Shown here in pieces: positions 41,385 to 49,484 of a DNA stretch of 64,000 nt. Source of the DNA: UBA7672 sp965279085 (GTDB lineage: Bacteria > Pseudomonadota > Alphaproteobacteria > Caulobacterales > Hyphomonadaceae); assembly GCA_965279085.1 (NCBI GenBank), contig OZ257149.1, positions 3,286,001 through 3,350,000 on the forward strand, in the 5' to 3' direction. How positions within the stretch are numbered: the first letter of the stretch is position 1; every line of letters begins with the position of its first letter. Under the pieces are notes generated by a model, which saw only the letters and a program-made list of their open reading frames with translations, was not told the origin of the DNA and made no database searches. A program made the position numbers and the translations under genes.

Positions 41385-43147
41385 GACAGCCCCCCAGTGA
41401 CAGTCGGCAGCAGCCACGGCTTGAAGCCGTAGTGCTTGATCCACTCGACGTCCGCCTCGAAGTAGGGGCGGAGGTCGGGCATTCCGTATTTCAGCATGGC
41501 GAGGCGGTCGACGCCGAGGCCGAAGGCGAAGCCCTGGTATTGTTCCGGGTCGATATTGCAGGAGCGGAGCACGTTGGGGTGCACCATTCCGCAGCCGAGA
41601 ATTTCGAGCCAGTCATTGCCTTCGCCGACCTTGATCTCTCCGCCGGAGCGGTCGCAGCGGATGTCCATTTCCGCGCTCGGCTCGGTGAACGGGAAGAAGT
41701 GCGGGCGGAAGCGCGCCTGCGTTGTCGGCACTTCGAAGAAGCGCGAGAAAGCTTCCGTGAGGCACGCTTTGAGGTGCCCCATGTGGACCTTGTCGTCGAT
41801 CACGAGGCCTTCGATCTGATGGAACATGGGCGTGTGGGTCGCGTCCCAGTCCTTCCGGAAGACGCGGCCGGGGGCGATGATGCGGATGGGCGGTTTGGAC
41901 GACATCATCGTGCGCACCTGGATCGGCGAGGTGTGCGTGCGCAGCACCTTCCGCGAGCCATCGGCCGCGGGCTTCATGAAGAAGGTGTCGTGCATCTCCC
42001 TTGCGGGGTGACCGGGGGGGAAATTGAGCGCGGTGAAGTTGTGGAAGTCGTCCTCGATGTCCGGTCCTTCGGCGACGGCGAAGCCCATGTCGGCGAAGAT
42101 GGCGGCGAGTTCCTCGAACACCTGCATCACGGGATGCAGCGCGCCGACGGGCTCGTAGCGCGGCGGCAGGGTGAGGTCTTCGCGTTCGGTCTCGAGGCGC
42201 TTGTTTAGCGCGGCGAGTTCGAGGTCGGCTTTGCGGGCCAACATGCATTCCGCCCAGAACTCTTTGAGCGCGTTGGTCTGCGCCCTGACGAGATTGAGTT
42301 GGCTCAACTCCACGGAGTTCGGAGCGGCTTTGATTGAACCCAACTCTCGCAAAGTTTCTGAGATTTCCCCCTTTTTACCCAGCAGAGCAACGCGAAGGCG
42401 GTCGAGTTCGGACTCGGATTCTGCATTCAAGATCTTAGCTTGGACACTCGCCTTTGTGCGATCGAATACCGACAACGGAGGGTCTAGCATTTGCCGGACT
42501 AGTTCGACTCTGCCTTCCAAGCCTTCGGCCAGTTCTTTGACTTGGGAGCGGAGTAGTCTGAACTCGTCTCTGACAGCATCTGCGGTGTCCAAATAAACTT
42601 GAACTTTCTCCGCATCGCTTTTGCTCTCGTTGCCTTCTCGCACTGCATTTTGAGCCAGCAACCGAGCCTCAATGCGCTTGGTGAGGTCCACAAGTTCCGC
42701 TGTTACTTTTTTGGTTTCGTTAGTTTCGATTTTTTGAAGCGCCGCCATCGCATTGACGACGTGGCTTTTGTAGGAGGGCCACATCCTATTAAGCAGCACC
42801 ATGTCGTTCCGAGACCAAACGGACGAAGTGAACGAGTTGCAGAGCGTCGAGTTCGCTTGAGCAACGTCGCCAATCAGAGCGACGTAAAAGTCGGCAGAAT
42901 TCGGCGGTTGTTTAGCTTGAAGATATCGAGCCTCGAAGTCTGTTGTATCAAACATCTTCGAGCGAAGAATCTCTCGCCAAGTCGACTGCTCGTTCGAGAA
43001 GATGTCTCGTTGAAAGAGGCCTGGCTCCAGACCTCTCGCGTAGCTGTCCGAAGCCAATTCCAGCGCCGCTGACCAATTTGTCAGCTCCGCTGCCATCTCA
43101 TCGGCGGAGACAGCCTTGTCTCTTTTCGTCGCTATCGTGCCCATCAT
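41381..43147 (-). CDS. pheS: Phenylalanine-tRNA ligase alpha subunit with large N-terminal extension
   Basis: 588 residues from ATG 43147; normal PheS proteins are about 330-360. The last 365 residues are ordinary: coiled-coil arm LRVALLGKKGEISETLRELG, the class II catalytic region PPRYEPVGALHPVMQVFEELAAIFADMGF (in pieces), motif 2-like RVFRKDWDATHTPMFHQIEGL and motif 3-like GFAFGLGVDRLAMLKYGM. The first about 220 residues (43147 to about 42480) have no counterpart in known PheS. They are mostly helical, rich in Lys, Glu and Asp with likely coiled coil (LVDLTKRIEARLLAQNAVREGNESKSDAEKVQVYLDTADAVRDEF), and are AT-richer: 30/60 and 31/60 G+C at 42541-42600 and 42721-42780 against 40/60 at 41641-41700. 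Start choice: frames from 43180 or earlier ATGs are possible, but the gene cannot begin inside rplT. GAGG lies just before the ATG pair. Confidence 0.8.
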   Translation of the reverse strand: MMGTIATKRDKAVSADEMAAELTNWSAALELASDSYARGLEPGLFQRDIFSNEQSTWREILRSKMFDTTDFEARYLQAKQPPNSADFYVALIGDVAQANSTLCNSFTSSVWSRNDMVLLNRMWPSYKSHVVNAMAALQKIETNETKKVTAELVDLTKRIEARLLAQNAVREGNESKSDAEKVQVYLDTADAVRDEFRLLRSQVKELAEGLEGRVELVRQMLDPPLSVFDRTKASVQAKILNAESESELDRLRVALLGKKGEISETLRELGSIKAAPNSVELSQLNLVRAQTNALKEFWAECMLARKADLELAALNKRLETEREDLTLPPRYEPVGALHPVMQVFEELAAIFADMGFAVAEGPDIEDDFHNFTALNFPPGHPAREMHDTFFMKPAADGSRKVLRTHTSPIQVRTMMSSKPPIRIIAPGRVFRKDWDATHTPMFHQIEGLVIDDKVHMGHLKACLTEAFSRFFEVPTTQARFRPHFFPFTEPSAEMDIRCDRSGGEIKVGEGNDWLEILGCGMVHPNVLRSCNIDPEQYQGFAFGLGVDRLAMLKYGMPDLRPYFEADVEWIKHYGFKPWLLPTVTGGLS

Positions 43148-43247
43148 GGCCTCGTGCGGTTGTGGTGCGCACGGGGCCATGGTCCGCCCCGCGCTTGCGG
43201 TCGGAACTAGCGGAGAAAGGCTTCGGAGATAAGAGCTTGGGGGCCGA

Positions 43248-43613
43248 TTAAGCCGCCAGCGCCGCCCGGGCCTTCTCCACCAGGGCGGTAAACGCAGCCG
43301 GCTCGTGCATGGCGAGATCGGCCATGACCTTGCGGTCGACACCGAGGCCAGCCTTGGTCAGGCCGTCGATGAAGCGCGAGTACGTCAGCTTGTCATCGAC
43401 CGTACGGACGGCAGCGTTGATGCGCTGGATCCAGAGCGAGCGGAAATTGCGCTTCTTCTGCTTCCGGCCTTTGTAGGCGTTGACGCCGGCTTTGACGACG
43501 GCGGCTTGGGCGGTGCGGAAGGTATTCTTGCGACGGCCGTAAAAGCCTTTGGCGGCTTTGATGACCTTGCGGTGACGGGCGTGGGCCGGAACTCGGCCGC
43601 GTGCGCGGGGCAT
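43248..43613 (-). CDS. rplT: 50S ribosomal protein L20
   Basis: 121 residues starting MPRARGRVPAHARHRKVIKAAKGFYGRRKNTF, strongly basic and fully typical. L20 is needed for early 50S assembly and autogenously controls its operon in other bacteria. It sits between rpmI (56 bases upstream) and the extended pheS; no leader resembling a known L20 control structure was recognised. Confidence 0.96.
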   Translation of the reverse strand: MPRARGRVPAHARHRKVIKAAKGFYGRRKNTFRTAQAAVVKAGVNAYKGRKQKKRNFRSLWIQRINAAVRTVDDKLTYSRFIDGLTKAGLGVDRKVMADLAMHEPAAFTALVEKARAALAA

Positions 43614-43668
43614 AGGGAAACTCCGTTATCTGATCAGGGAAATGGGTGAAATTCTTGCGGGGGACGGC

Positions 43669-43875
43669 TTACTTGACGCCGTAGGGCAGGAACTTCTTTT
43701 TCACGCGCGGAGTATCCACCTCGGCGACCACGACGGTGCCGCGGTTGGTGCGGATGTACTTCGAGTTGTGGCTGATCAGTCGGTGACGCTTGCCGGCAAC
43801 GCCACGCTTGAGCTTGCCGGACGCAGTCATGGTGAACCGCTTTGCAGCGGCCTGCTTGGTCTTCATCTTCGGCAT
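43669..43875 (-). CDS. rpmI: 50S ribosomal protein L35
   Basis: 68 residues, MPKMKTKQAAAKRFTMTASGKLKRGVAGKRHRLISHNSKYIRTNRG ..., a clear L35. ATG 43875 has AGGAGA about 5-10 bases upstream on the minus strand; the longer in-frame extension is rejected. A plausible sigma-70 promoter lies about 120 bases upstream. infC, the usual first gene of this operon, is instead about 2 kb away. Confidence 0.95.
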   Translation of the reverse strand: MPKMKTKQAAAKRFTMTASGKLKRGVAGKRHRLISHNSKYIRTNRGTVVVAEVDTPRVKKKFLPYGVK

Positions 43876-43994
43876 TTCGGTCTCCTGTTGGCGACAGTCC
43901 GACCCGAAAAATCCGTTAGGATTCAACGGCGCGACGCCTGAAATAAGTCCCGGGAGGCATGCCATTAGCCTGTCCGGTCCTGTGGAAGGCGGGG

Positions 43995-44022
43995 TTTATA
44001 CGCGCAGATGCCCGGAAAGCAA
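43995..44022 (-). promoter_or_regulatory. Putative sigma-70 promoter of rpmI-rplT-pheS
   Basis: On the minus strand, TTGCTT (44022-44017) and TATAAA (44000-43995) stand 16 bases apart, a good housekeeping promoter. It lies about 120 bases before the rpmI ATG, leaving a roughly 110-base leader, and immediately after the end of the next unit. Confidence 0.55.
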
Positions 44023-44044
44023 GGGTTTAGCGTGCAAGGTCCAT

Positions 44045-44335
44045 CTAGCCGCAGCTGATGCTGACGATCATGCCCTTGTCGTCGGTGTTGATGTTGAGCC
44101 GGGTGGCCGAGAAATCCATCGTGACGATCGAGTCCGGCCGGATGTGGCGAACCTGGCGGCTTGCGGCGGGCACGCCGGGATCGGCGATCGGCTTGCCGAT
44201 CAGGCCTGCATGCCGAGCGGCGTTGCACGTGTCCTTGTCGGCGGGCGGAACGGCCGGGCCGGACGAAGGCGGAGCGGTTGGGGTGGTGCAGGCCATCAGG
44301 GCGGCGCCAGCGAGAATGACGAGAGCATGTTTCAT
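44045..44335 (-). CDS. I78-family peptidase inhibitor lipoprotein
   Basis: 96 residues. Lipobox LMAC at about residue 16, then a 14-residue Pro/Ser linker and the I78 inhibitor domain (TCNAARHAGLIGKPIADPGVP, RQVRHIRPDSIVTMDFSATRLNI, GMIVSISCG), with the Cys near the start and the CG end typical of the family and likely disulfide-paired. I78 proteins resemble potato inhibitor I and may guard the envelope against serine proteases. It is paired with a second copy 73 bases upstream, suggesting a local duplication. Confidence 0.85.
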   Translation of the reverse strand: MKHALVILAGAALMACTTPTAPPSSGPAVPPADKDTCNAARHAGLIGKPIADPGVPAASRQVRHIRPDSIVTMDFSATRLNINTDDKGMIVSISCG

Positions 44336-44408
44336 CGCATCAGCCTGAAAGACAAACGCCCGCAGGTCCAGAGACCGCGGGCGCCGTCAACTGCAGGATC
44401 CTGTAGCC

Positions 44409-44744
44409 TTAGCCGCAGCGGACCGCGGTGATCACACCAGCCGCATCGACGTCGATGTTCAGGCGGGCTTCCAGGAAGTCCATCGTCACCTGGTCGCCTG
44501 GCTTGATGATCCGCACCGTGGGACCGGCAGGAGGAACGCCCGGATCGGTCGCTGGCTTGCCGACGAGCGAGGCGTACTGCGCCATGTTGCAGGTGTCCGC
44601 GACCACCGGGGCGGCGGGCATCGGTTCTGGCGCCGGAGCTGGCGTGGACGCCGGCTCGACGGGGGTTGCGGGAGTGGGTTCAGTCGACGGAGAGCACGCC
44701 ATCAGCGCGACCCCCGCGATAACGGCGAGGAATGTGTTTTTCAT
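44409..44744 (-). CDS. I78-family peptidase inhibitor lipoprotein, second copy
   Basis: 111 residues. ATG 44744 (MKNTFLAVIAGVALMACS) gives a clean lipobox MAC; the longer frame from a TTG upstream is rejected. A Pro/Ala-rich linker (about 20-45) is longer than in the neighbour. The inhibitor domain runs TCNMAQYASLVGKPATDPGVPP, VRIIKPGDQVTMDFLEARLNI and GVITAVRCG. The order of invariant residues is the same as in the copy at 44045-44335, but linker and surface differ, so this is an old tandem duplication. No clear ribosome binding site is visible. Confidence 0.82.
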   Translation of the reverse strand: MKNTFLAVIAGVALMACSPSTEPTPATPVEPASTPAPAPEPMPAAPVVADTCNMAQYASLVGKPATDPGVPPAGPTVRIIKPGDQVTMDFLEARLNIDVDAAGVITAVRCG

Positions 44745-44788
44745 GGGCTGGGAGAGTAGGCCGCTCAAAAGCGGCTTCAAGTGAACCG

Positions 44789-44959
44789 TCAGTTAGGCGG
44801 CGGCACTTCTTTTGATACCGGCGGCGCTAACAGCGGCGTTTGCGGCGCAGGCGTCAGGGCATCCATCGGTATTGCGGATTTTTCACGCGGCACGTCGGGG
44901 CTCGCGCACGCGTAAAGCGCGGCTACAGCAGCAAGTCCGGCAATCAATTTCAGGGTCAT
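44789..44959 (-). CDS. 56-residue mini-lipoprotein
   Basis: MTLKLIAGLAAVAALYACASPDV is a lipoprotein leader with lipobox LYAC, followed by about 33 Pro-rich residues (TPAPQTPLLAPPVSKEVPPP). No domain. The ribosome binding site is weak (AGCAGG). It sits between the I78 pair and the 45000-45635 lipoprotein, all on the minus strand, in a run of four small lipoprotein genes. Small size makes the call tentative. Confidence 0.55.
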   Translation of the reverse strand: MTLKLIAGLAAVAALYACASPDVPREKSAIPMDALTPAPQTPLLAPPVSKEVPPPN

Positions 44960-44999
44960 GCCTGCTTTACGCGCGCGTCCGGTCAGCGTTCCGGATCGG

Positions 45000-45635
45000 T
45001 CAGGCCGCGCAGGCTTCCTTCACCACGGCCTGGAACATCGGGGCCATTCCAGCGACGTCAAGCTGGACCAGTTTGCTGGCCTCCAGATCCTCGACATAGG
45101 CTTGGATGTCCGGCGCGGCGCCATCGACGCAGTACGTGTTGCGGTGGCCCGGATCGATCGAGACCTTCAGGTCGTTCTGCATGACAACCTCGCCATCGCC
45201 GCGACCATGCTTGGCGATGAGATCGTTGACGGTCTGGTTGATGTCCGAGGTCAGCTTCCCCCAGTCGCCGTCGCTGGCGAGGCGGATGATCTCGTAGCCC
45301 GCTGGATATTCGGGGCGCGAGCCTGCCGGGAGCATTTCCGGCTTGAGTGGCAACGCTGTCTCCAGCTTCACCTCGCCCTTGTGCTTGACCGTTGCCTTGA
45401 ACTCCCACGGGCCCTTGCCGTGGATTCCAGGCGGAAGCACCCAGACGAAGCGTTGTTTCGAGGGATCGTAGGCGGCCGCAAGGGAGGATGCAGGAGTCGC
45501 ACCGCCGTCAGCCGGCGCAGCCGGTTCCGATGGAGCAGCTGCCGGTGCCTTGGCGTTTTCGACGGGTGCAGATGAATTCGGCCCACCGCAAGCAGCGAGG
45601 GTCAGGGCGGCGAGGACAAATGATACCGTTCGCAT
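45000..45635 (-). CDS. Hypothetical lipoprotein
   Basis: 211 residues from ATG 45635, which has AGGAG about 8 bases upstream. Leader FVLAALTLAACGG gives lipobox LAAC. A Pro/Ala-rich linker (about 25-55) is followed by a domain with FVWVLPPGIHGKGPWEFKATVKHKGEVKLETALPL, DGDWGKLTSDINQTVNDLIAKHGRGDGEVVMQNDLKVSIDPGHRNTYCVDG and a C-terminal cysteine-containing helix. No family recognised. It lies 40 bases before the mini-lipoprotein and 53 bases from infC. Confidence 0.68.
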   Translation of the reverse strand: MRTVSFVLAALTLAACGGPNSSAPVENAKAPAAAPSEPAAPADGGATPASSLAAAYDPSKQRFVWVLPPGIHGKGPWEFKATVKHKGEVKLETALPLKPEMLPAGSRPEYPAGYEIIRLASDGDWGKLTSDINQTVNDLIAKHGRGDGEVVMQNDLKVSIDPGHRNTYCVDGAAPDIQAYVEDLEASKLVQLDVAGMAPMFQAVVKEACAA

Positions 45636-45688
45636 TGCTGCGCTCCTTTTCACCGCCCCCGCTGTAGCTAATCCGGTTCGCTCGACCG

Positions 45689-46240
45689 TCAGCGCGGTGC
45701 GAGCACCATGACCATCTGGCGGCCTTCGAGCCTCGGCTCGGATTCCACCTTCGCGACGTCCGCGAATTCGGCCTTCACCTTGGCGAGCACTTCCATGCCG
45801 AGGTGCTGGTGCGCCATCTCGCGGCCGCGGAAGCGCATGGTGATCTTCACCTTGTCGCCTTCCTCGAAGAAGCGGCGGATCGAGCGGCCCTTTACCTCGT
45901 AGTCGTGCTTGTCGATGTTCGGGCGGAGCTTGATCTCTTTGAGGTCAGCGGACTTCTGCTTCTTCCGCGCCTCGGCCTTCTTCTTCTGTTCGGCGAAGCG
46001 CTGCTTGCCGTAGTCGGAAATCTTCACGACGGGAGGGTCGTTGTCCGGGGCGACCATCACGAGGTCGAGGCCCGCTTCCTTCGCGGCGTCGAGTGCGGCC
46101 TCGATAGGCACCTCGCCCTGCTTCTCGCCTTTTTCATCGATCAGGAGGACGCGCGCTGCGCGGATATCCTCGTTGATCTGGGGGCCTTCTTTCTTCGGCG
46201 ATTGGGCCGCCTGCGGACGCTGAGCGATGGTGGTCTCCAT
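45689..46240 (-). CDS. infC: Translation initiation factor IF-3
   Basis: 183 residues. N-terminal GPQINEDIRAARVLLIDEKGEKQGEVPIEAALDAAKEAGLDLVMVAP... and the C-terminal motif KVKITMRFRGREMAHQHLG with KVESEPRLEGRQMVMVLAPR are diagnostic. IF-3 checks start-codon pairing on the 30S subunit. The start is ATG here; infC in many bacteria uses a rare ATT/ATA start for autoregulation, which this gene would lack. It is not adjacent to rpmI-rplT, from which four small lipoprotein genes separate it. Confidence 0.94.
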   Translation of the reverse strand: METTIAQRPQAAQSPKKEGPQINEDIRAARVLLIDEKGEKQGEVPIEAALDAAKEAGLDLVMVAPDNDPPVVKISDYGKQRFAEQKKKAEARKKQKSADLKEIKLRPNIDKHDYEVKGRSIRRFFEEGDKVKITMRFRGREMAHQHLGMEVLAKVKAEFADVAKVESEPRLEGRQMVMVLAPR

Positions 46241-46285
46241 GATGGCTTCAAGAGCGCGGGAATATGCCTATTCCAGCGGAAATGT

Positions 46286-47473
46286 TCAAGAATTTGAGCC
46301 TTCGGCAAGCTCAGTATTCGATTCGGCAGGCGAATTCGCCTCTGGAGGCGCTTCCGCCACAGGCTCGGGAACGGGGGGCGGAGCCGCGATATTGGCCGGA
46401 AGCACCCCCAAACGGATGGCCGCACGCTTCACATCGTCGACGCTGATGGCTTCCAGCGCGGCTGCGTGAAGCACCATCATTGGCCCGCCTTTCGGGGCGG
46501 CGCGACCGAGGCGGGTCTTGGGGTTCCAGACCGTCTGGAGGTCCCGAGCCATTTCCTCGGTCCATTCCTGCGCAAACAGGCAGACCCCGGGCGTTCGGGC
46601 GGCGGCGGCCAGGTGCATCGGACCTGTGTCCCCGCCAAGGGCGAAAACGGCGCGTTCCGACAGGGTGGCCAGCTGGAACAGGTCCGTGCGGCCGACAATG
46701 CTCTTGGCGCGGGGTTCCGCCTTCATGATCTGCGTGCCGATATCGCCTTCGGCTTTTGTGCCGAGGACGACGGGTGTGATGCCAGCGTCGGCGACCCAGG
46801 TCGCGATCTTGGCGAAGCGGTCCACCGGCCAGCGCTTCTCCGGATGGTCCGGAGACGAGCCCGGGATCAGCAGCATGTACGGGCCGTACAGGTTGAAGAA
46901 TTCCGGCTGGAAGCGCGGCGGATCGCGGAAGGCGGGACGGATCCAGTCGAGGCTGGGCAGCACGTCCTGTCCGATCACCCAGCCGGTCGGATCGCCCCGC
47001 GGCTTCGGACCGAGGCCGGCATGCTGCAGCTGTTCTGCGAGACGGTCAAAATTGTGCATCTCGGCGCGATGCTCGTTCATGTGCTGGTGCGATGCGCTCT
47101 TGGCGGCGCCGGACCAGAACGGCTTCTTGCCGGTGAGGCCGAGGAAGTATTGAGCCGTCCGGTCGTTGTTCTGGAAGTCGTAGACCATGTCGTAGGCGGC
47201 AGTGCGCAGGCGGCGGATCAGGTCCGCTTTGCCCTTGAAGTCCTTCGGGCGGCCATCGGCTTCGACGATATCGAAATAGGGGCACGCCTTGGCGAAGGCT
47301 TCGTAGGGTTCGGTCGTCAGCAGCGTGATGCGCGCCGACGGGTGCGTGGCCCGCACCACGCGCATGGCGCCGAGCGCCTGGATGAAATCGCCCATCGCGC
47401 CGAGCTTGATCACCAGCACGCGCTTGAGCGTGTCGCCGGGATTCGGTGGCGGTGTGTACGCGGAACTCGTCAT
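46286..47473 (-). CDS. Glycosyltransferase family 9 (heptosyltransferase-like)
   Basis: 395 residues. LKRVLVIKLGAMGDFIQALGAMRVVRATHP is the GT9 opening, with ATHPSARITLLT after it; the sugar-donor part has LLIPGSSPDHPEKRWPVDRFAKI and VFALGGDTGPMHLAAAARTPGVCLF (the GDTGPMH donor site). It adds a heptose or similar sugar to the lipopolysaccharide core. The C-terminal 35 residues are Pro/Ala/Glu-rich (VPEPVAEAPPEA) and not typical of the family. The ATG overlaps the stop of the next gene upstream (ATGA), so it is translated with the following family 4 transferase gene. Confidence 0.87.
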   Translation of the reverse strand: MTSSAYTPPPNPGDTLKRVLVIKLGAMGDFIQALGAMRVVRATHPSARITLLTTEPYEAFAKACPYFDIVEADGRPKDFKGKADLIRRLRTAAYDMVYDFQNNDRTAQYFLGLTGKKPFWSGAAKSASHQHMNEHRAEMHNFDRLAEQLQHAGLGPKPRGDPTGWVIGQDVLPSLDWIRPAFRDPPRFQPEFFNLYGPYMLLIPGSSPDHPEKRWPVDRFAKIATWVADAGITPVVLGTKAEGDIGTQIMKAEPRAKSIVGRTDLFQLATLSERAVFALGGDTGPMHLAAAARTPGVCLFAQEWTEEMARDLQTVWNPKTRLGRAAPKGGPMMVLHAAALEAISVDDVKRAAIRLGVLPANIAAPPPVPEPVAEAPPEANSPAESNTELAEGSNS

Positions 47474-48630
47474 GAAGGCCGACCCATCAGCCTTTCATAG
47501 ACCGCCAGCGTCGCTTGCTGAAGCGCCATGGTGGTGAACTTCTGCCGGACCCGGAGCATGGCGGCCTCGCCCATGGCGTGGCGGCCTTCCGGGCCCCGGT
47601 CCAGCAGGTTGGCCATGGCGCCGGCGAGCGCTTCGGTATCCTTCGGGGGAACCACGAAACCGGTCTCGCCGTCGACGATGATCTCGCCCTGCGCCCCAAT
47701 GCTGGAGCCGACCACCGGCACGCCCATTGCGCCGGCCTCGGCCGCGACACGGCCGAACGCCTCCGGCTCGATGGACGGAGCGATCACGATATCCGCGAGG
47801 GCGAAGGCGGCTGGCATGTCGTCACAATGCCCTACGATGCTGATCCTGTCGTCAAGCCCGTGTTGCGTGATCAGCTGCGTAAGTTCCTGCACATAGGCGC
47901 TACGACCCTGTGCATCCCCCGCAAAAATCATGCGCCAGGGCTGGTTGTTGCGATCAAGAAGCAATCGGGCCGCGGCGATGGCCTCGCGATGACCTTTCCA
48001 GCCGGTCAGGCGGGCGGGCAGCAGGATCACGACAACCGGCTCGGTAGGGAGCTTCCAGGCGGACGACAGGACCGACCTGCGGCTGTCGGCGATGGCGTCC
48101 GGCGTGAACTTCGCGATGTCGACGCCGCGATGGATGGTGACGATGCGGTCTTTCGCCTGCGGATGCTCGCGGACGATGTGCGCGGCGGTGAAATCCGAAT
48201 TAGCGATGACGGCGTCGCCGCGCGCCATCACCGAATTGTAAAGCCGTTTGGCCGCGCTCCTGGCGTTGTAGACGCCGTGATAGGTGGTGACGAATGGCTT
48301 CTTCATCCGCTGCGCCGCCCACAGCGCGCTCCAGGCCGGCGCGCGCGAGCGGGCGTGGACGAGGCCGACATTGTGTTTCGAGATGATCTTCGAGAGCGCG
48401 GTAGCGTTGCCGTAGATCGTGAGCGGGTTCTTGGAGGCGAGGCTGTCGATCCTCACCAGCATGCCGCCGGCGCGTTCGAGTTCCTTCTCGAGCCGTCCGC
48501 CGGTGCTGGCCACGATGGCCTTGGCGCCTGCAGCGGTGAGAGCTTCCGCAATCTCGATCGTGGTGCGCTCCGCGCCACCCGCCGCGAGGTGGGGAATGAC
48601 CTGAAGGATCGTCGCCCCCGACAGCGGCAA
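47470..48630 (-). CDS. Glycosyltransferase family 4
   Basis: 386 residues. N-terminal ILQVIPHLAAGGAERTTIEIAEALTAAG, and the donor site motif VIAPSIEPEAFGRVAAEAGAMGVPVVGS with EPEAFGRVAAEAGAMG, a GT-B family 4 signature. It probably transfers a hexose or heptose to the LPS core or another surface glycan, alongside the GT9 gene overlapping its end. Divergent from the hydrolase at 48711. Confidence 0.88.
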   Translation of the reverse strand: MPLSGATILQVIPHLAAGGAERTTIEIAEALTAAGAKAIVASTGGRLEKELERAGGMLVRIDSLASKNPLTIYGNATALSKIISKHNVGLVHARSRAPAWSALWAAQRMKKPFVTTYHGVYNARSAAKRLYNSVMARGDAVIANSDFTAAHIVREHPQAKDRIVTIHRGVDIAKFTPDAIADSRRSVLSSAWKLPTEPVVVILLPARLTGWKGHREAIAAARLLLDRNNQPWRMIFAGDAQGRSAYVQELTQLITQHGLDDRISIVGHCDDMPAAFALADIVIAPSIEPEAFGRVAAEAGAMGVPVVGSSIGAQGEIIVDGETGFVVPPKDTEALAGAMANLLDRGPEGRHAMGEAAMLRVRQKFTTMALQQATLAVYERLMGRPS

Positions 48631-48710
48631 GGCTTTGTTTCTCCGGATTAAGTGTGCGGGAGACCGATAGTCGCTTTTCAGCGCGGCGCAAACCGATCAA
48701 AAGGCAGTCC

Positions 48711-49484
48711 ATGGTGAATGATGCTGCAGACTTTCTCGACCATGACGGCGTGAAGCTCGCCTACAGGCGGTCGGCGGGCCAGCCGGACAAGACAGGTGTT
48801 GTGTGGATGGGCGGTTTCCATTCGGACATGTTGGGCGAGAAGGCGACGTCGCTGCATGAGAGCTGTCGCGCGGCGGGACGGGCATTCGTGCGGTTCGATT
48901 ATCTGGGGCACGGCGAGAGCGGCGGCCGGTTCGAGGACGGCACGATCGGGCGCTGGCGGTCGGATGCGCTGGCAGCGCTCGACCGTTTGACGGATGGGCC
49001 CGTGGTTGTCGTTGGCTCGTCGATGGGCGGATGGATGGCGCTGCTGGCGGCGCTGGCGCGGCCGGAGTGCGTGAAGGCGCTGGTGTTGCTCGCGCCCGCG
49101 CCGGATTTCACAGATGCGCTTATGTGGGCCTCGTTCGACGACAGCCAGAAGCGGCAGATCATGGAGCGGGGCTTCTGGACGCGGCCGTCGCCCTACGACC
49201 CCGCCGGCTATCCGATCACGAAGATGCTGATCGAGGAGGGGCGGGAGTGGAACCTGCTCGGCGGCGAGATCGGTATCGATGCTCCTGTCCGCATCCTGCA
49301 GGGCGGGCTCGATACCGATGTGCCGTGGACGCATTCGCTCGATCTGGCGGACAAGCTGCGGTCAAAGGATGTGGTGTGGTCGCTGATCAAGGATGGCGAC
49401 CATCGCCTGTCGCGCCCGCAGGATATCGCGCGGATGATCGCGACGGTTCTGGATGCGGCCGATCAGGTCGACGCTTCGCGCTGA
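48711..49484 (+). CDS. Alpha/beta-hydrolase
   Basis: 257 residues, cytosolic. Oxyanion-hole HG-like start GVVWMGGFHSDM, nucleophile Ser in VGSSMGGWMALLAAL (elbow GSSMGGW), Asp in GGLDTDVPW and His in DGDHRL near the end. It resembles short serine hydrolases (palmitoyl-thioesterase/BHD-like) acting on esters; the substrate is unknown. ATG 48711 is preferred over a longer frame starting upstream. It overlaps the epimerase-like gene tail to tail by 22 bases. Confidence 0.85.
   Translation: MVNDAADFLDHDGVKLAYRRSAGQPDKTGVVWMGGFHSDMLGEKATSLHESCRAAGRAFVRFDYLGHGESGGRFEDGTIGRWRSDALAALDRLTDGPVVVVGSSMGGWMALLAALARPECVKALVLLAPAPDFTDALMWASFDDSQKRQIMERGFWTRPSPYDPAGYPITKMLIEEGREWNLLGGEIGIDAPVRILQGGLDTDVPWTHSLDLADKLRSKDVVWSLIKDGDHRLSRPQDIARMIATVLDAADQVDASR

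Noticed and set aside
43180..43342. Longer PheS starting upstream within or near the rplT stop
   Set aside because: Would overlap rplT from 43248 and adds low-complexity Arg/Ser/Pro sequence; ATG 43147 with GAGG is more plausible.
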